Origin: Robiginitomaculum sp.
GTDB taxonomy: Bacteria > Pseudomonadota > Alphaproteobacteria > Caulobacterales > Maricaulaceae
Direction: 5' to 3'
Assembly: GCA_030949705.1 (NCBI GenBank)
Contig: JAUZSF010000018.1
Span: 1 to 64,000 of the forward strand
Length of the DNA: 64,000 nt
Shown here piece after piece: positions 19,065-27,692 of the stretch (position 1 is its first letter; each line of letters opens with the position of its first letter). The notes beneath the pieces were generated by a model. It had not been told where the DNA came from, made no database searches, and saw only the letters and a program-made list of their open reading frames with translations. Made by a program: the position numbers and the translations under genes.

Positions 19065-20291
19065 ATGGCGCATGCGCCCAAAAAAGTGGTTCTGGCCTAT
19101 TCCGGTGGGCTGGATACCTCAATCATCCTCAAATGGCTGCAAAGCGAAATGGGGGCCGAAGTGGTGGCCTTCACCGCAGATCTGGGCCAGGGCGAAGAGC
19201 TGGAACCGGCGCGCAAGAAGGCGCAAGAGCTGGGCGTACAGGAAATCTTTATCGAGGATTTGCGCGAGGAATTTGTCCGCGATTATGTCTTTCCGATGTT
19301 TCGCGCCAACACGGTTTATGAGGGGCAATACCTTCTGGGGACCGCCATTGCCCGGCCATTGATTGCCAAACGCCAGATCGAGATCGCCCATGAAACCGGG
19401 GCCGATGCGGTGTGCCATGGGGCCACCGGCAAGGGCAATGATCAGGTGCGTTTTGAACTGGCCTATCTGGCGCTGGACCCCGATGTGCAAATCATTTCAC
19501 CCTGGCGGCAATGGGATTTTGGCTCGCGCACGGACCTGATCGCCTATGCCGAAGAACACGGCATTGATGTGCCCGCCGACAAGCGCGGCGAAGCGCCGTT
19601 TTCGGTTGATGCCAATCTTCTGCATACCTCGTCAGAGGGCAAGGCGCTGGAAGACCCGGCCGTGGAAGCCCCGGAGTTTGTATATCAGCGCACCGTGGCC
19701 CCCGAAGATGCCCCCGATGCGCCGCAAACCATTGAAATTGGCTTTAAACACGGCGATCCGGTCAGCGTTGATGGCATTGCCCTGTCCCCGGCCAGCCTGC
19801 TCACCCGATTGAACGAGCTGGGCGGCAAGCACGGTATTGGCCGTCTGGATTTGCTGGAAAATCGCTTTATCGGCATGAAGTCCCGGGGCATTTACGAAAC
19901 CCCCGGCGGCACTATCTTGCTGGAGGCGCACCGCGGCATAGAACAGATCACGCTGGATGGCGGGGCCACCCACCTCAAAGACGAACTGATGCCACGCTAT
20001 GCAGAACTGATTTATAATGGCTTCTGGTTTTCACCCGAACGCAAAATGTTGCAGGCCGCCATTGATGCCTCTCAGGAAATGGTCACCGGCACGGTGCGCG
20101 TCAAACTCTATAAAGGCTCAGTCAATGTGGTAGGCCGGTCCTCTCCTCGCTCGCTTTACTCGCTGGATCATGTGACGTTTGAAGATGATGTGGTTTATGA
20201 TCAGTCTGACGCCGACGGCTTTATCGAGCTAAACGCCTTGCGCCTGAAACTTCTGGCACGGCGCAACCGGGCCAGCGGCAAGAACCGCTAA
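19065..20291 (+). CDS. argG: Argininosuccinate synthase
   Basis: ATP-dependent ligation of citrulline and aspartate, the penultimate step of arginine synthesis; cytosolic homotetramer. The N-terminal PP-loop [16 protein letters not shown] binds [17 protein letters not shown] and [20 protein letters not shown] are argininosuccinate synthase signatures. Length is 408 residues, normal for the family. The ATG at 19065 follows CGGAGAGCGA; the ORF-track start 45 bases earlier adds an unrelated tail. It stands apart from argF and argD (23 kb away). Its stop overlaps the last 4 bases of the convergent ATPase gene. Confidence 0.97.
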   Translation: MAHAPKKVVLAYSGGLDTSIILKWLQSEMGAEVVAFTADLGQGEELEPARKKAQELGVQEIFIEDLREEFVRDYVFPMFRANTVYEGQYLLGTAIARPLIAKRQIEIAHETGADAVCHGATGKGNDQVRFELAYLALDPDVQIISPWRQWDFGSRTDLIAYAEEHGIDVPADKRGEAPFSVDANLLHTSSEGKALEDPAVEAPEFVYQRTVAPEDAPDAPQTIEIGFKHGDPVSVDGIALSPASLLTRLNELGGKHGIGRLDLLENRFIGMKSRGIYETPGGTILLEAHRGIEQITLDGGATHLKDELMPRYAELIYNGFWFSPERKMLQAAIDASQEMVTGTVRVKLYKGSVNVVGRSSPRSLYSLDHVTFEDDVVYDQSDADGFIELNALRLKLLARRNRASGKNR

Positions 20292-21775
20292 GGGTGAAAC
20301 AAGTCTGGCTGTTCATCAGAGTTTTCATCTGATGAGACCGCTTTTTTGTGCTTAAGGACATTCTTCCCAACGGTGTAACAATATTCAGCCGAAGGCGTGA
20401 ATTCTACAACCTCTCCCATTACCCGTCGCATTCCGCGCTTTGTTTTTGTTGTTGCTCCTGCAACATCAATGAGCTGTGGATTTTTGCTGATAAAATATGC
20501 AAGTGACTTTAATTTATTTGGGGCATCATAATATCGGTCAGACCATTTCACTTCCAGACACCAAATTGGCTTTGGTAAATGACGGTCTAAATATACTATG
20601 TCCACTTCACCGTCTTTACTTTTATCCCACCGTGCATAGCGTAATTGATCAATATGACTTGAATGAAACCATTGACTAAAGATGGCTGTTTCCACCAGTC
20701 CACCCATGGCATTATCTGCCTCATCAACGGGTCCAAACAAAGCCGCCCGCATGGATGGGCTGGTCAGGTAAATCTTGAAAGACATAGCTCGTTTGAACCG
20801 TTTTGCATTTTGATCAATGCGTTCAACACGCTTAATCAAAAAGGCAGATTCCAAATATTCCAAATAGCGTTTTAGCGTATTTTTAGAAATATTTGCACTT
20901 TGTGACAGTTCATCAAGTGTGACCTCTTGGCCGGTATTATAAGCTAGTGTCGTGAACAGAGCGTGCAGTTCAGTTACATCCCCGATGCCATAAAGTGAAG
21001 GTAGATCCCGCAGCAAGACCTTTTCAATTACATCGGCACCCAGACGCTTGGCTAGGCTTTCGGCCCCCTCATTAGACAATGCTATCTCAGGGTAGCCTCC
21101 AAAATTAATATAATCCACAAAGCGCTTGTTTAACACCTGTATGTCTTGAGCGCCGTATATTTCTGCGTTGCTATATTCATCGTGTCCTACAACCGTAATT
21201 ACTTCATCTTCCAACCCTTTAAGATTCAAATATTCTGAAAACGTCAGAGGGGGCAACAAAAAATCGGTAAACCGGCCAGCCCCGGATTCAGCGCTTTTCA
21301 TTTTCAGGGCCGCTGCCGCCGAGCCACTGACTACAAAGCGGATGGATGGATAGCCATCGACCAGGCTTTTCAAATGCACTTCCCAGTCTTTAACATACTG
21401 GATTTCATCAAAATAAATGACAGGGTTTGCTTTACGCTCACCGATCAGGTTTTTCAGATATATTTTCATTGCCTGCTCAGGGGACAAGCGATTGTAAACC
21501 GGCGTATCCATGCTGATGTACAATATATCTTCGGGAGGCATGCCATTTTCAATCAAGTCGGCAATGAGTTGGTGAATCATCACCGTTTTGCCAACCCGGC
21601 GGGGCCCCATGAGAACCACAGCCCGGCGAAATGCCGTTTGCATGGCTTCTTCAGCAAAACTCTCATAATACGCACGCTTTTTATAATCGGATACAGTCAG
21701 TACCTGGCCAGTACTCCACCACGGGTTATCGACCCGCATCCGATCAAGAATATCATCTTCAGAAATTTCTAGCAT
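20288..21775 (-). CDS. AAA_14/DUF4143 ATPase
   Basis: 495-residue ATPase with Walker [12 protein letters not shown], Walker [12 protein letters not shown], sensor-like [12 protein letters not shown], then a winged-helix segment ([30 protein letters not shown] as consecutive helices) and a C-terminal DUF4143 PD-(D/E)XK-like domain ([18 protein letters not shown]). This architecture belongs to widespread, poorly understood ATPases often found in variable regions; no reaction is established. Base composition is visibly more AT-rich than its neighbours and codon choice differs, suggesting acquisition by transfer. The upstream 120 bases hold repeated ATAAGATCA motifs and a strong inverted repeat. 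It overlaps argG by 4 bases tail to tail. Confidence 0.85.
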   Translation of the reverse strand: MLEISEDDILDRMRVDNPWWSTGQVLTVSDYKKRAYYESFAEEAMQTAFRRAVVLMGPRRVGKTVMIHQLIADLIENGMPPEDILYISMDTPVYNRLSPEQAMKIYLKNLIGERKANPVIYFDEIQYVKDWEVHLKSLVDGYPSIRFVVSGSAAAALKMKSAESGAGRFTDFLLPPLTFSEYLNLKGLEDEVITVVGHDEYSNAEIYGAQDIQVLNKRFVDYINFGGYPEIALSNEGAESLAKRLGADVIEKVLLRDLPSLYGIGDVTELHALFTTLAYNTGQEVTLDELSQSANISKNTLKRYLEYLESAFLIKRVERIDQNAKRFKRAMSFKIYLTSPSMRAALFGPVDEADNAMGGLVETAIFSQWFHSSHIDQLRYARWDKSKDGEVDIVYLDRHLPKPIWCLEVKWSDRYYDAPNKLKSLAYFISKNPQLIDVAGATTKTKRGMRRVMGEVVEFTPSAEYCYTVGKNVLKHKKAVSSDENSDEQPDLFHP

Positions 21776-21837
21776 AAAACGCCTATAAGATCACTTAATT
21801 GACCTTATATAGCATAAATCCATGATAGCATCAACAT

Positions 21838-21875
21838 GATGATCTTATTTGCGATCATCGAAAAATAAGATCATC
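21838..21875. promoter_or_regulatory. 13-bp perfect inverted repeat (operator-like) upstream of the AAA_14 ATPase
   Basis: GATGATCTTATTT and AAATAAGATCATC are exact inverse complements separated by 12 bases. A further ATAAGATCA copy lies at about 21785, just before the ATPase start. Repeated half sites plus a dyad suggest binding by a dimeric regulator, possibly autoregulation; a transcript hairpin is an alternative. Confidence 0.5.
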
Positions 21876-21899
21876 GTAGTGATCCTATCTTGTCTCGCC

Positions 21900-22238
21900 C
21901 TATTCCTCCACCGGCTCACATCTGGCCTTGGCCTTGTCTTGCAAGGCATCGGCCTTCATCGCCAGTGTAAAAATCTCACCTGCCGTCAGTCCCTTGGCCG
22001 TCAGTGCCTTTAAGGCGGATTCCAGTGAGCCACGATGTTTGGGGTCGGTCAGCACGGTCAGAGCAGAAAGCTCCCGGTCATTGGTATTATCCGCAATGAA
22101 ACCGGCATAGCATTCACACAAGGCAGCGCTTTCGCCTTCGGCAATACAACTATCGGCAAGGGTGCGTGCATCGGTCACCAGGGGGGTAGACCCTATGGCA
22201 GCATTACTGAACACGGCAATAAAAACAAGAGCTAACAT
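21900..22238 (-). CDS. Small exported cysteine-containing protein
   Basis: About 112 residues from the ATG at 22238. A short signal peptide (MLALVFIAVFSNAAIG) precedes a small helical domain with DSCIAEGESAALCECYAGFI; four cysteines in the mature part allow disulphides in the periplasm. The ORF track extends 41 codons upstream, but that stretch overlaps the divergent lipoprotein promoter and lacks a ribosome site, while AAAAGAGA precedes 22238. Unknown function; many alphaproteobacteria encode short proteins with a similar CxC pattern. It is divergent from the lipoprotein gene at 22410. Confidence 0.6.
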   Translation of the reverse strand: MLALVFIAVFSNAAIGSTPLVTDARTLADSCIAEGESAALCECYAGFIADNTNDRELSALTVLTDPKHRGSLESALKALTAKGLTAGEIFTLAMKADALQDKAKARCEPVEE

Positions 22239-22409
22239 TGAAGTCTCTTTTCCTACAAGCAATACACAGACGAGCCCTATAGCGCATATAAAGCGCCTTG
22301 AATATGAATGACGGATGAACAAATGGTGATAACCCTCGACGCCGAGGCCAGATCGTCCCATATTAAAGAAGTACCAACGCCCCCTCCGCTCATATACTGG
22401 AGAAGATTA

Positions 22410-22961
22410 ATGCGCAAACTCACCCTCCTCGCCTTGGCAACCGCCGGCTTGATCCTCACGGCCTGTGCTACGGCCACCCCCTATCAGGCCGCCGTGGATT
22501 CGTCGCGCGGCTATAGCGAACAACGCATTGAAAGCAATCGCTATCGTGTTTCTTTCTCGGGAAACTCCCTTACCAATCTGGAAACCGTAGAGAACTATCT
22601 GCTGTACCGTGCCGCCGAACTGACCAAACAGAATGGTTATGACTATTTTGTCATTGCCGATCGCAATACCGAAAAAAAGGAACGCTATTCAAGCAGTGCC
22701 GGTTTTGGCTCGCACTTTGGCTATCTAGGCCATTATGGATTTGGCTGGAGCTATTACAGCCCTTTTTACGGCTATGGTTATGGCTATGATCCATTTTTTG
22801 ATGGCTATGATATCCGCCAGATCACCCGCTATAAGGCAACGGCAGAGATCGCCATGTACCATGGTGAAAAACCGGCCAAAAACGAAAAAGCCTATCAGGC
22901 AGATGAAGTCCTGAAAGAACTGGGCTCGAAAATTGTCCGTCCAGAAGATCTCCAAAGCTGA
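22410..22961 (+). CDS. CC0125/CC1285 family lipoprotein
   Basis: 183 residues. Signal peptide with lipobox LTAC (MRKLTLLALATAGLILTAC). The conserved core SRGYSEQRIESNRYRVSFSGNS, then VENYLLYRAAELTKQNGYDYF, is characteristic of this alphaproteobacterial lipoprotein family. A Gly/Tyr/Phe-rich segment (about residues 105-135) follows. The start at 22410 has GGAGAAG before it; the ORF-track start at 22308 adds 34 unrelated residues. The role is unknown; envelope location is implied. Its stop is 4 bases from the end of the convergent TonB receptor gene. Confidence 0.82.
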   Translation: MRKLTLLALATAGLILTACATATPYQAAVDSSRGYSEQRIESNRYRVSFSGNSLTNLETVENYLLYRAAELTKQNGYDYFVIADRNTEKKERYSSSAGFGSHFGYLGHYGFGWSYYSPFYGYGYGYDPFFDGYDIRQITRYKATAEIAMYHGEKPAKNEKAYQADEVLKELGSKIVRPEDLQS

Positions 22962-22965
22962 GCCA

Positions 22966-25242
22966 TCAGTAGGATAGCGTCAGGCCGACCAGCGCCATGC
23001 GAGGCAGCCCCGGTCGCAAGCCGGCCGGGCGTCTGGCCACCGCATAAGTGGTGTCGAACAGATTGCGCACACTGGCCGATACCCGCACGCGGTCATGGAC
23101 CTGCCAATAGGTGCTAAGATCAGCCACCAGATGGCTTTGCACCCGCGAAGAAGGGGGAATGGGGCCCTGGCCAGCCTGGGTACGCACGGCGGAAAGATAA
23201 GATAGGGACAGTTCGCCGCCAAAGCGTGTTCCCTCCAGGCCCAATGCCGCCGATCCCTGATGGCGGGGAATATAGGGCACTTTGTCACCGGCGGTGACCG
23301 CCCCCCAGGGCTCGAACCCGCTTTGGAAACTGGTTTTGAAACTGGCGTCCGTATAGGTGTAGGCAACGCGAAGGGGCATTTTGAAGGATGTGTTCAAAAG
23401 ATCGGCCATATCCATACTGGCCGTAGCCTCGATCCCTTTCACATCCACCTTGCCGCCATTAAACTGATCGCCAATGGCCGCATTGCCGCCCGTGGAGGCC
23501 GTGACCGTGCCCACCATATTGGAAAAGGCATTATAAAATCCGGTCAATTCGACGAGATAGCCATCGCGATGCCAGCGGCTGCCCAGCTCCCAATTGGTGG
23601 CGGTTTCGGCGCGGGCGTTTTGACGGCCCGGCGATGGCGGTGAAAAACCTTCGTGCACGCCGCCAAACAGCGCATAATTGTCATTCACATCATAGATAAT
23701 ACCCAGACCCGGTATAAAGGCGGTAACGGTATTGTCGGTTTGTTTCAAGGCCCCGCCAAGGCGGTTTGGGTCGGCCTTGCCATAATCGCGCCTTTGTAAA
23801 TCCACGCTTTCAAAACGCGCGCCCGGCACTAATGTCCAGCGCCCGATAATGGCCGTATCCTGCACATAAAGCGCCAGCGCCTTGGCGCTGTCTATACGAT
23901 TGGATTCGGTGCCAGCCGTGTCCACGCCAGTGCGGACCAATGTCCCGGCCTCGCTTTTATAGCGATCCCACCATTGATAACGATCCTGTTGGTCTTCATG
24001 GTAGCGCGCGCTGGCCTCGATGGTGTGGTTAACCTTTCCCAAATCGCCATTCCAACTCATCGCGCCCTGGAAACCTTGCGCATAATAGTCGCGATTATTG
24101 TGTTTGATCAGCAAGGCCCCGTCCGCCGAAACCAGGCCATTTTCACCCTTCAAAATAGCCAGCTCGGCGCCATAACGGTTCGGGTTGGCCAGTATCGAAG
24201 AAATCCCAACGCCGCTTTTGCCGCCATTGGAAACCGTGCCCGCGGCATCCACCCGATCCAGCTTGAACCAGTCCCGGGAAAAGTCTGTGCGATAGGCCAA
24301 AACCGTGCCGGTGAAGCCGTTGCCCAGATCCCCCTGCCACCGGGCAGAAAACAGCGAATGCTCACCGGTAAATTCATCCAGCGAAGAGCCGCTATAGCGG
24401 CGAAACGGTGTGGCGGCAAAGTCTGCATCGGTCAGCCCCAGATAGGTCTCATCCGAGGTTTGATCAGAATATTGCGCCTTAACTTCCAGACTTTGCTGGC
24501 GCGCCGCCGTGCTTGGTGATTGCAGGCGCAGTTTGACCACATAATCCTGAATATCAAAGCCGGTATTGCCGCCATTATCCAGGCGTTTAAAGCCATCGGA
24601 TGAATTAAAGAAACCCTCGCCCAGCAGGCTGATGCGCACGCCCTCTTCGCGCACCGGACCACCGGCCCAGACATGGGCGCGCCGGGTATTAAAATCCCCC
24701 AGGCGCAAATCCGCCAACGCGCCAAACGCGCCAGGTACCGCCGTTGAAAGCAGGTTTACTGAGCCGCCCTGGGTCCGGGGGCCATATTTGATGCCCGCCG
24801 CGCCCTTGATCACCTCAACGCCGCTCATACGACCGGCCGAAGGAAAGTAATAAGCGCTGGGTGCCGCATAAGGGGCCGGCGCGATCAGCACGCTGTCTTC
24901 CATCAGGGTGATCTTGGCCGAACGGTCCAGCCCGGTGCCGCGAATGCCAATATTGGGGCGCAGGCCAAAGCCGTCCTCTTCCTGAATATTGACCCCCGGT
25001 ACCGCCCGCAATACGCGATTAATATCGCTGTAATCCTGTTTTTGCAGCTCCTCCAGACCAATAAAACTGGCCGAACCTGGCACATCCTCTACCGAAGCAT
25101 GGGTACCAGTAATGATGATCAGGTCATCCGATGGCCAGGGATGCTCCTCACCCTCGTGCTCCGCCGCCATGACCGGCATGGCGGTACTCGTCAGCAAAGC
25201 GCCCATCACTAATTTCAACATGCCCCTGTGTTGATTACCCAT
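22966..25242 (-). CDS. TonB-dependent outer-membrane receptor (FecA-like), probably iron-linked
   Basis: About 758 residues: signal peptide (MLKLVMGALLTSTAMPVMA), a TonB-box-like DDLIIITGTH, plug domain (VPGSASFIGLEELQKQDYSDINRVLRAVPGVNI as consecutive elements, RPNIGIRGTG, VEVIKGAAGIKYGP), and a 22-strand-type barrel ending in YAVARRPAGLRPGLPRM and an aromatic C-terminal residue (TLSY). It imports a ligand across the outer membrane using TonB energy. The plug most resembles ferric-dicitrate-type receptors, but substrate assignment is inference. Two Fur-box-like sites lie upstream, indicating iron repression. The start at 25242 leaves room between the Fur site and the gene; the ORF track begins at 25275. 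Confidence 0.88.
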   Translation of the reverse strand: MGNQHRGMLKLVMGALLTSTAMPVMAAEHEGEEHPWPSDDLIIITGTHASVEDVPGSASFIGLEELQKQDYSDINRVLRAVPGVNIQEEDGFGLRPNIGIRGTGLDRSAKITLMEDSVLIAPAPYAAPSAYYFPSAGRMSGVEVIKGAAGIKYGPRTQGGSVNLLSTAVPGAFGALADLRLGDFNTRRAHVWAGGPVREEGVRISLLGEGFFNSSDGFKRLDNGGNTGFDIQDYVVKLRLQSPSTAARQQSLEVKAQYSDQTSDETYLGLTDADFAATPFRRYSGSSLDEFTGEHSLFSARWQGDLGNGFTGTVLAYRTDFSRDWFKLDRVDAAGTVSNGGKSGVGISSILANPNRYGAELAILKGENGLVSADGALLIKHNNRDYYAQGFQGAMSWNGDLGKVNHTIEASARYHEDQQDRYQWWDRYKSEAGTLVRTGVDTAGTESNRIDSAKALALYVQDTAIIGRWTLVPGARFESVDLQRRDYGKADPNRLGGALKQTDNTVTAFIPGLGIIYDVNDNYALFGGVHEGFSPPSPGRQNARAETATNWELGSRWHRDGYLVELTGFYNAFSNMVGTVTASTGGNAAIGDQFNGGKVDVKGIEATASMDMADLLNTSFKMPLRVAYTYTDASFKTSFQSGFEPWGAVTAGDKVPYIPRHQGSAALGLEGTRFGGELSLSYLSAVRTQAGQGPIPPSSRVQSHLVADLSTYWQVHDRVRVSASVRNLFDTTYAVARRPAGLRPGLPRMALVGLTLSY

Positions 25243-25291
25243 ACTCTGTAAAACCCTCTGATTGGGAATGACCATATGGCATTCCGTTATT

Positions 25292-25310
25292 GCGAATGAT
25301 TCTCATCTAC
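25292..25310. promoter_or_regulatory. Fur-box-like site upstream of the TonB receptor
   Basis: GCGAATGATTCTCATCTAC matches the Fur consensus GATAATGATAATCATTATC at about two thirds of positions and keeps the central AATGAT/TCAT symmetry. It lies just upstream of the receptor gene, consistent with iron-dependent repression. Confidence 0.5.
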
Positions 25311-25328
25311 ACAGTATAATTTGTTTAT

Positions 25329-25347
25329 GCAACTCATTCTCAACATA
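25329..25347. promoter_or_regulatory. Second Fur-like element
   Basis: On the minus strand this reads TTGAGAATGAGTTGC, a common variant of Fur hexamer arrays (GAGAATGAG). It is 19 bases from the first site, so the two may form an extended operator for the receptor gene. The rest of the 25276-25613 spacer shows nothing else recognisable. Confidence 0.4.
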
Positions 25348-25613
25348 AATCTGTGAATTTATGCAGCGGTCGGCGAGGGTGTTCCAGCTCACCATTTTCT
25401 GCCTGAATCCATGAGCATTGGCACGTTAATCAATAGTCGAATATTTTAAGGGATACGCTCTGGTGGTCAGATTCAAATTAACCAAAACCTGCTCCAACCA
25501 AGCCATGCATATGTGCATACCTCTTCCGACAAGCTGGCAGTTCTCATTGCGGCGCAACAGGCCCATATGCCGTTCACAAGATAAAAACACCACAAGAAAA
25601 AAAGGAAACTATC

Positions 25614-25886
25614 ATGTCGGTCGCTGAAGCTTTTTCGCATTTTGATGCCAACACCATGTTCGACAACGCCCTGGCGCGGGTTCGCCGCACCATTGGGGTA
25701 CGGCATCTGCCACACACCACCAGTGTTCGTGATTATCTGGATGCCCAGGGTCTGATGACCATGGCTGCCGATCTGAACACCAAGGCATTGGAAGCTGCCA
25801 ACGAATCCGTTGCCAACGGTACTTACCGTGCCAGCACGGTTGGTCGTCGCCGGTCCCGCCGGGATCGCCGGGCCATGCGTGGCTAA
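25614..25886 (+). CDS. Small basic-tailed hypothetical protein
   Basis: 90 residues, cytosolic, not recognised. A mixed N-terminal part (MSVAEAFSHFDANTMFDNALARV) is followed by a helical centre and an Arg-rich tail (VGRRRSRRDRRAMRG) that could contact nucleic acid; this is inference. Strong support that it is a real gene: AAAGGAAAC ribosome site, plus-strand codon usage like neighbours, and two hairpins just after the stop, the second terminator-like. The longer antisense ORF at 25473-25913 has no such signals. Confidence 0.65.
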   Translation: MSVAEAFSHFDANTMFDNALARVRRTIGVRHLPHTTSVRDYLDAQGLMTMAADLNTKALEAANESVANGTYRASTVGRRRSRRDRRAMRG

Positions 25887-25904
25887 ACCTCCCCGAACGT
25901 CCCC

Positions 25905-25936
25905 AAGGTTCAAATGTACACAAAGGTTTGAACCTT
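25905..25936 (+). terminator. Stem-loop after small basic protein gene
   Basis: AAGGTTCAAA and TTTGAACCTT are exact inverse complements with a 12-base loop, 18 bases after the stop codon. It lacks a U-run, so it may be an mRNA-stabilising hairpin rather than a terminator. Confidence 0.4.
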
Positions 25937-25958
25937 AAAAACCCTCTAAACCGCACTG

Positions 25959-25995
25959 CCCCCGTCTGCCAATGCGCAGGCGGGGGTTTGTGTTT
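25959..25995 (+). terminator. Rho-independent terminator
   Basis: CCCCCGTCTG pairs with CAGGCGGGGG (ten pairs including one G-T wobble) around an 8-base loop and is followed by TTTGTGTTT. It would end the transcript of the 90-residue gene before yaaA. Confidence 0.65.
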
Positions 25996-26069
25996 ATACA
26001 GTCATTTTTTTGGGTTAGATTTGCACGGTGCGTCAATCCTGATTACATCTTCATCTAAAGGAGATTCCC

Positions 26070-26855
26070 ATGCTGTGTGTCCTGTCCCCGGCCAAAAAAA
26101 TTACCGTCCCGGAGGCCCCGAAGGGGGTAACCACGACCCCACCCCCCCTGATTGAAGAGGCACAGGCACTGGGTGAAATTGCCAAAAAACTGAGCCGGAC
26201 AGAGATCAAACAGCTCATGAGCCTCTCGGATGCCTTGGCGGAACTGACCCAGGCACGCTTTGCTGCACTGGACTTAAAGGATGATGCAAAGGGCAGCCCG
26301 GCGGTACTGACCTTTGCCGGTGATGTCTATCGGGGCCTGGATGCGTCCAGCCTCAGCCCCGACGATCTGTCCTTTGCCCAAGACCATCTGCGCATCCTTT
26401 CGGGTCTTTATGGCGTGTTGCGCCCACTGGACCGGATGCAGCCCTATCGGCTGGAAATGGGGCGCAAGCTGAAAAACCCGCGCGGCGAGGATCTTTATGA
26501 CTTTTGGGGTCCACGCATTGCGCAGCAACTCAATGCCGATCTGGCACGCACTGGCAATAAGGTGCTGCTAAACTTGGCCTCCAATGAATATTTTAAAAGC
26601 GTCGATAAAAAGGCCCTGAACGCACAGGTGGTCAGCCCGGTATTCAAAGAAATCAAAGATGGCCAGGCCCGCACATTGGCGGTCTTTGCCAAACCGGCCC
26701 GCGGCATGATGGCCAGATGGATCATCAAAAACCGTATTGATGATGTTGACCGGCTCAAAGACTTCTCGGTTGCCGGCTATCGCTATGATGCCCAAGGCTC
26801 CACACCGGACAAACCATTATTTGCGCGTCAGCAACCGGCCAAAAAGGCGGCCTGA
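26070..26855 (+). CDS. yaaA: Peroxide stress protein YaaA (DUF328)
   Basis: 261 residues, full-length member of the YaaA/UPF0246 family: MLCVLSPAKKI at the N-terminus, FAGDVYRGLDA, RILSGLYGVLRPLDRMQPYRLEMG and NLASNEYFKSV are all family blocks. In E. coli YaaA lowers free iron during H2O2 stress and binds DNA. Cytosolic. AAAGGAG precedes the ATG. Its stop is one base before the bdhA start, so the two are probably co-transcribed. Confidence 0.95.
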   Translation: MLCVLSPAKKITVPEAPKGVTTTPPPLIEEAQALGEIAKKLSRTEIKQLMSLSDALAELTQARFAALDLKDDAKGSPAVLTFAGDVYRGLDASSLSPDDLSFAQDHLRILSGLYGVLRPLDRMQPYRLEMGRKLKNPRGEDLYDFWGPRIAQQLNADLARTGNKVLLNLASNEYFKSVDKKALNAQVVSPVFKEIKDGQARTLAVFAKPARGMMARWIIKNRIDDVDRLKDFSVAGYRYDAQGSTPDKPLFARQQPAKKAA

Positions 26856-26856
26856 C

Positions 26857-27654
26857 ATGACCGACAACAAACCTCTGGCCGGGCGCGCGGCCCTGATCAC
26901 TGGCTCTACTTCAGGTATCGGCCTGGCCTTGGCCGATGCCCTGGCCAAGGCCGGGGCCAACATCATGCTGAACGGGCTTGGTGATCGCAATGCGATTGAG
27001 CGCACCCGGGCGGAATTAGCGCAAAAACATGCCGTGGATGTGCGCTATCATGGGGCCGATATGACCCGCCCGGACGAGATTGCCGATTTGGTTGCACAAA
27101 CCCATCTCGCCTTTGGCCGCTTGGACATTGTGATCCCCAATGCGGGTATCCAGCATGTAGCCCCCATAGAGGATTTCCCGGTGGAAAAATGGGACGCCAT
27201 TCTGGCGATCAATCTTTCCGCTGCCTTTCATATTATCCGCGCCGCCGTACCCATCATGAAGACGCAAGGATCTGGCCGGATCGTCAATATGGCCTCGGCC
27301 CATGCGCTGGTGGCCTCGCCGTTCAAATCCGCCTATGTGGCGGCCAAGCATGGTCTGGCCGGGCTAACCAAAACCGTGGGGCTGGAGGTGGCCGAACACG
27401 GCATCACCTGTAATGCCATCTGTCCGGGTTATGTGAAAACCCCGCTGGTTGAGGCACAGATTGGCCCTACCGCCAAGGCCCGCGGCCTAAGCGAAGAAGA
27501 GGTGGTGCGCGATGTGTTGCTGGCCGCTCAGCCGACCAAGGCCTTTGTCAGTTACGAACAATTGGCCGGCATGTTGCTCTATCTGGTCTCCGATGCCGGG
27601 GCCTCGGTCAATGGCGCCATGTTGTCCATTGATGGTGGCTGGACCGCGCAATAA
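26857..27654 (+). CDS. bdhA: 3-hydroxybutyrate dehydrogenase (SDR family)
   Basis: 265-residue short-chain dehydrogenase: NAD-binding ITGSTSGIGLALAD, NAG in IPNAGIQHVAP, catalytic Ser in VNMASAHALVAS and YxxxK in AYVAAKHG. The motifs IQHVAPIEDFPVEKWD, ITCNAICPGYVKTPLVE and a C-terminal SIDGGWTAQ are typical of D-3-hydroxybutyrate dehydrogenases, which oxidise 3-hydroxybutyrate to acetoacetate in PHB or ketone-body use. The ATG at 26857 is 120 bases inside the ORF-track line and one base past the yaaA stop. A sodium:solute symporter follows after 38 bases and may belong to the same unit. Confidence 0.92.
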   Translation: MTDNKPLAGRAALITGSTSGIGLALADALAKAGANIMLNGLGDRNAIERTRAELAQKHAVDVRYHGADMTRPDEIADLVAQTHLAFGRLDIVIPNAGIQHVAPIEDFPVEKWDAILAINLSAAFHIIRAAVPIMKTQGSGRIVNMASAHALVASPFKSAYVAAKHGLAGLTKTVGLEVAEHGITCNAICPGYVKTPLVEAQIGPTAKARGLSEEEVVRDVLLAAQPTKAFVSYEQLAGMLLYLVSDAGASVNGAMLSIDGGWTAQ

Positions 27655-27692
27655 TTCAAACGAATGGACGACCTTCCCCAAGGAACCCCCGC

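Noticed and set aside
25473-25913. 146-residue minus-strand ORF opposite the 90-residue gene
   Set aside because: No ribosome site; the plus-strand gene has one, with a terminator in the matching orientation.
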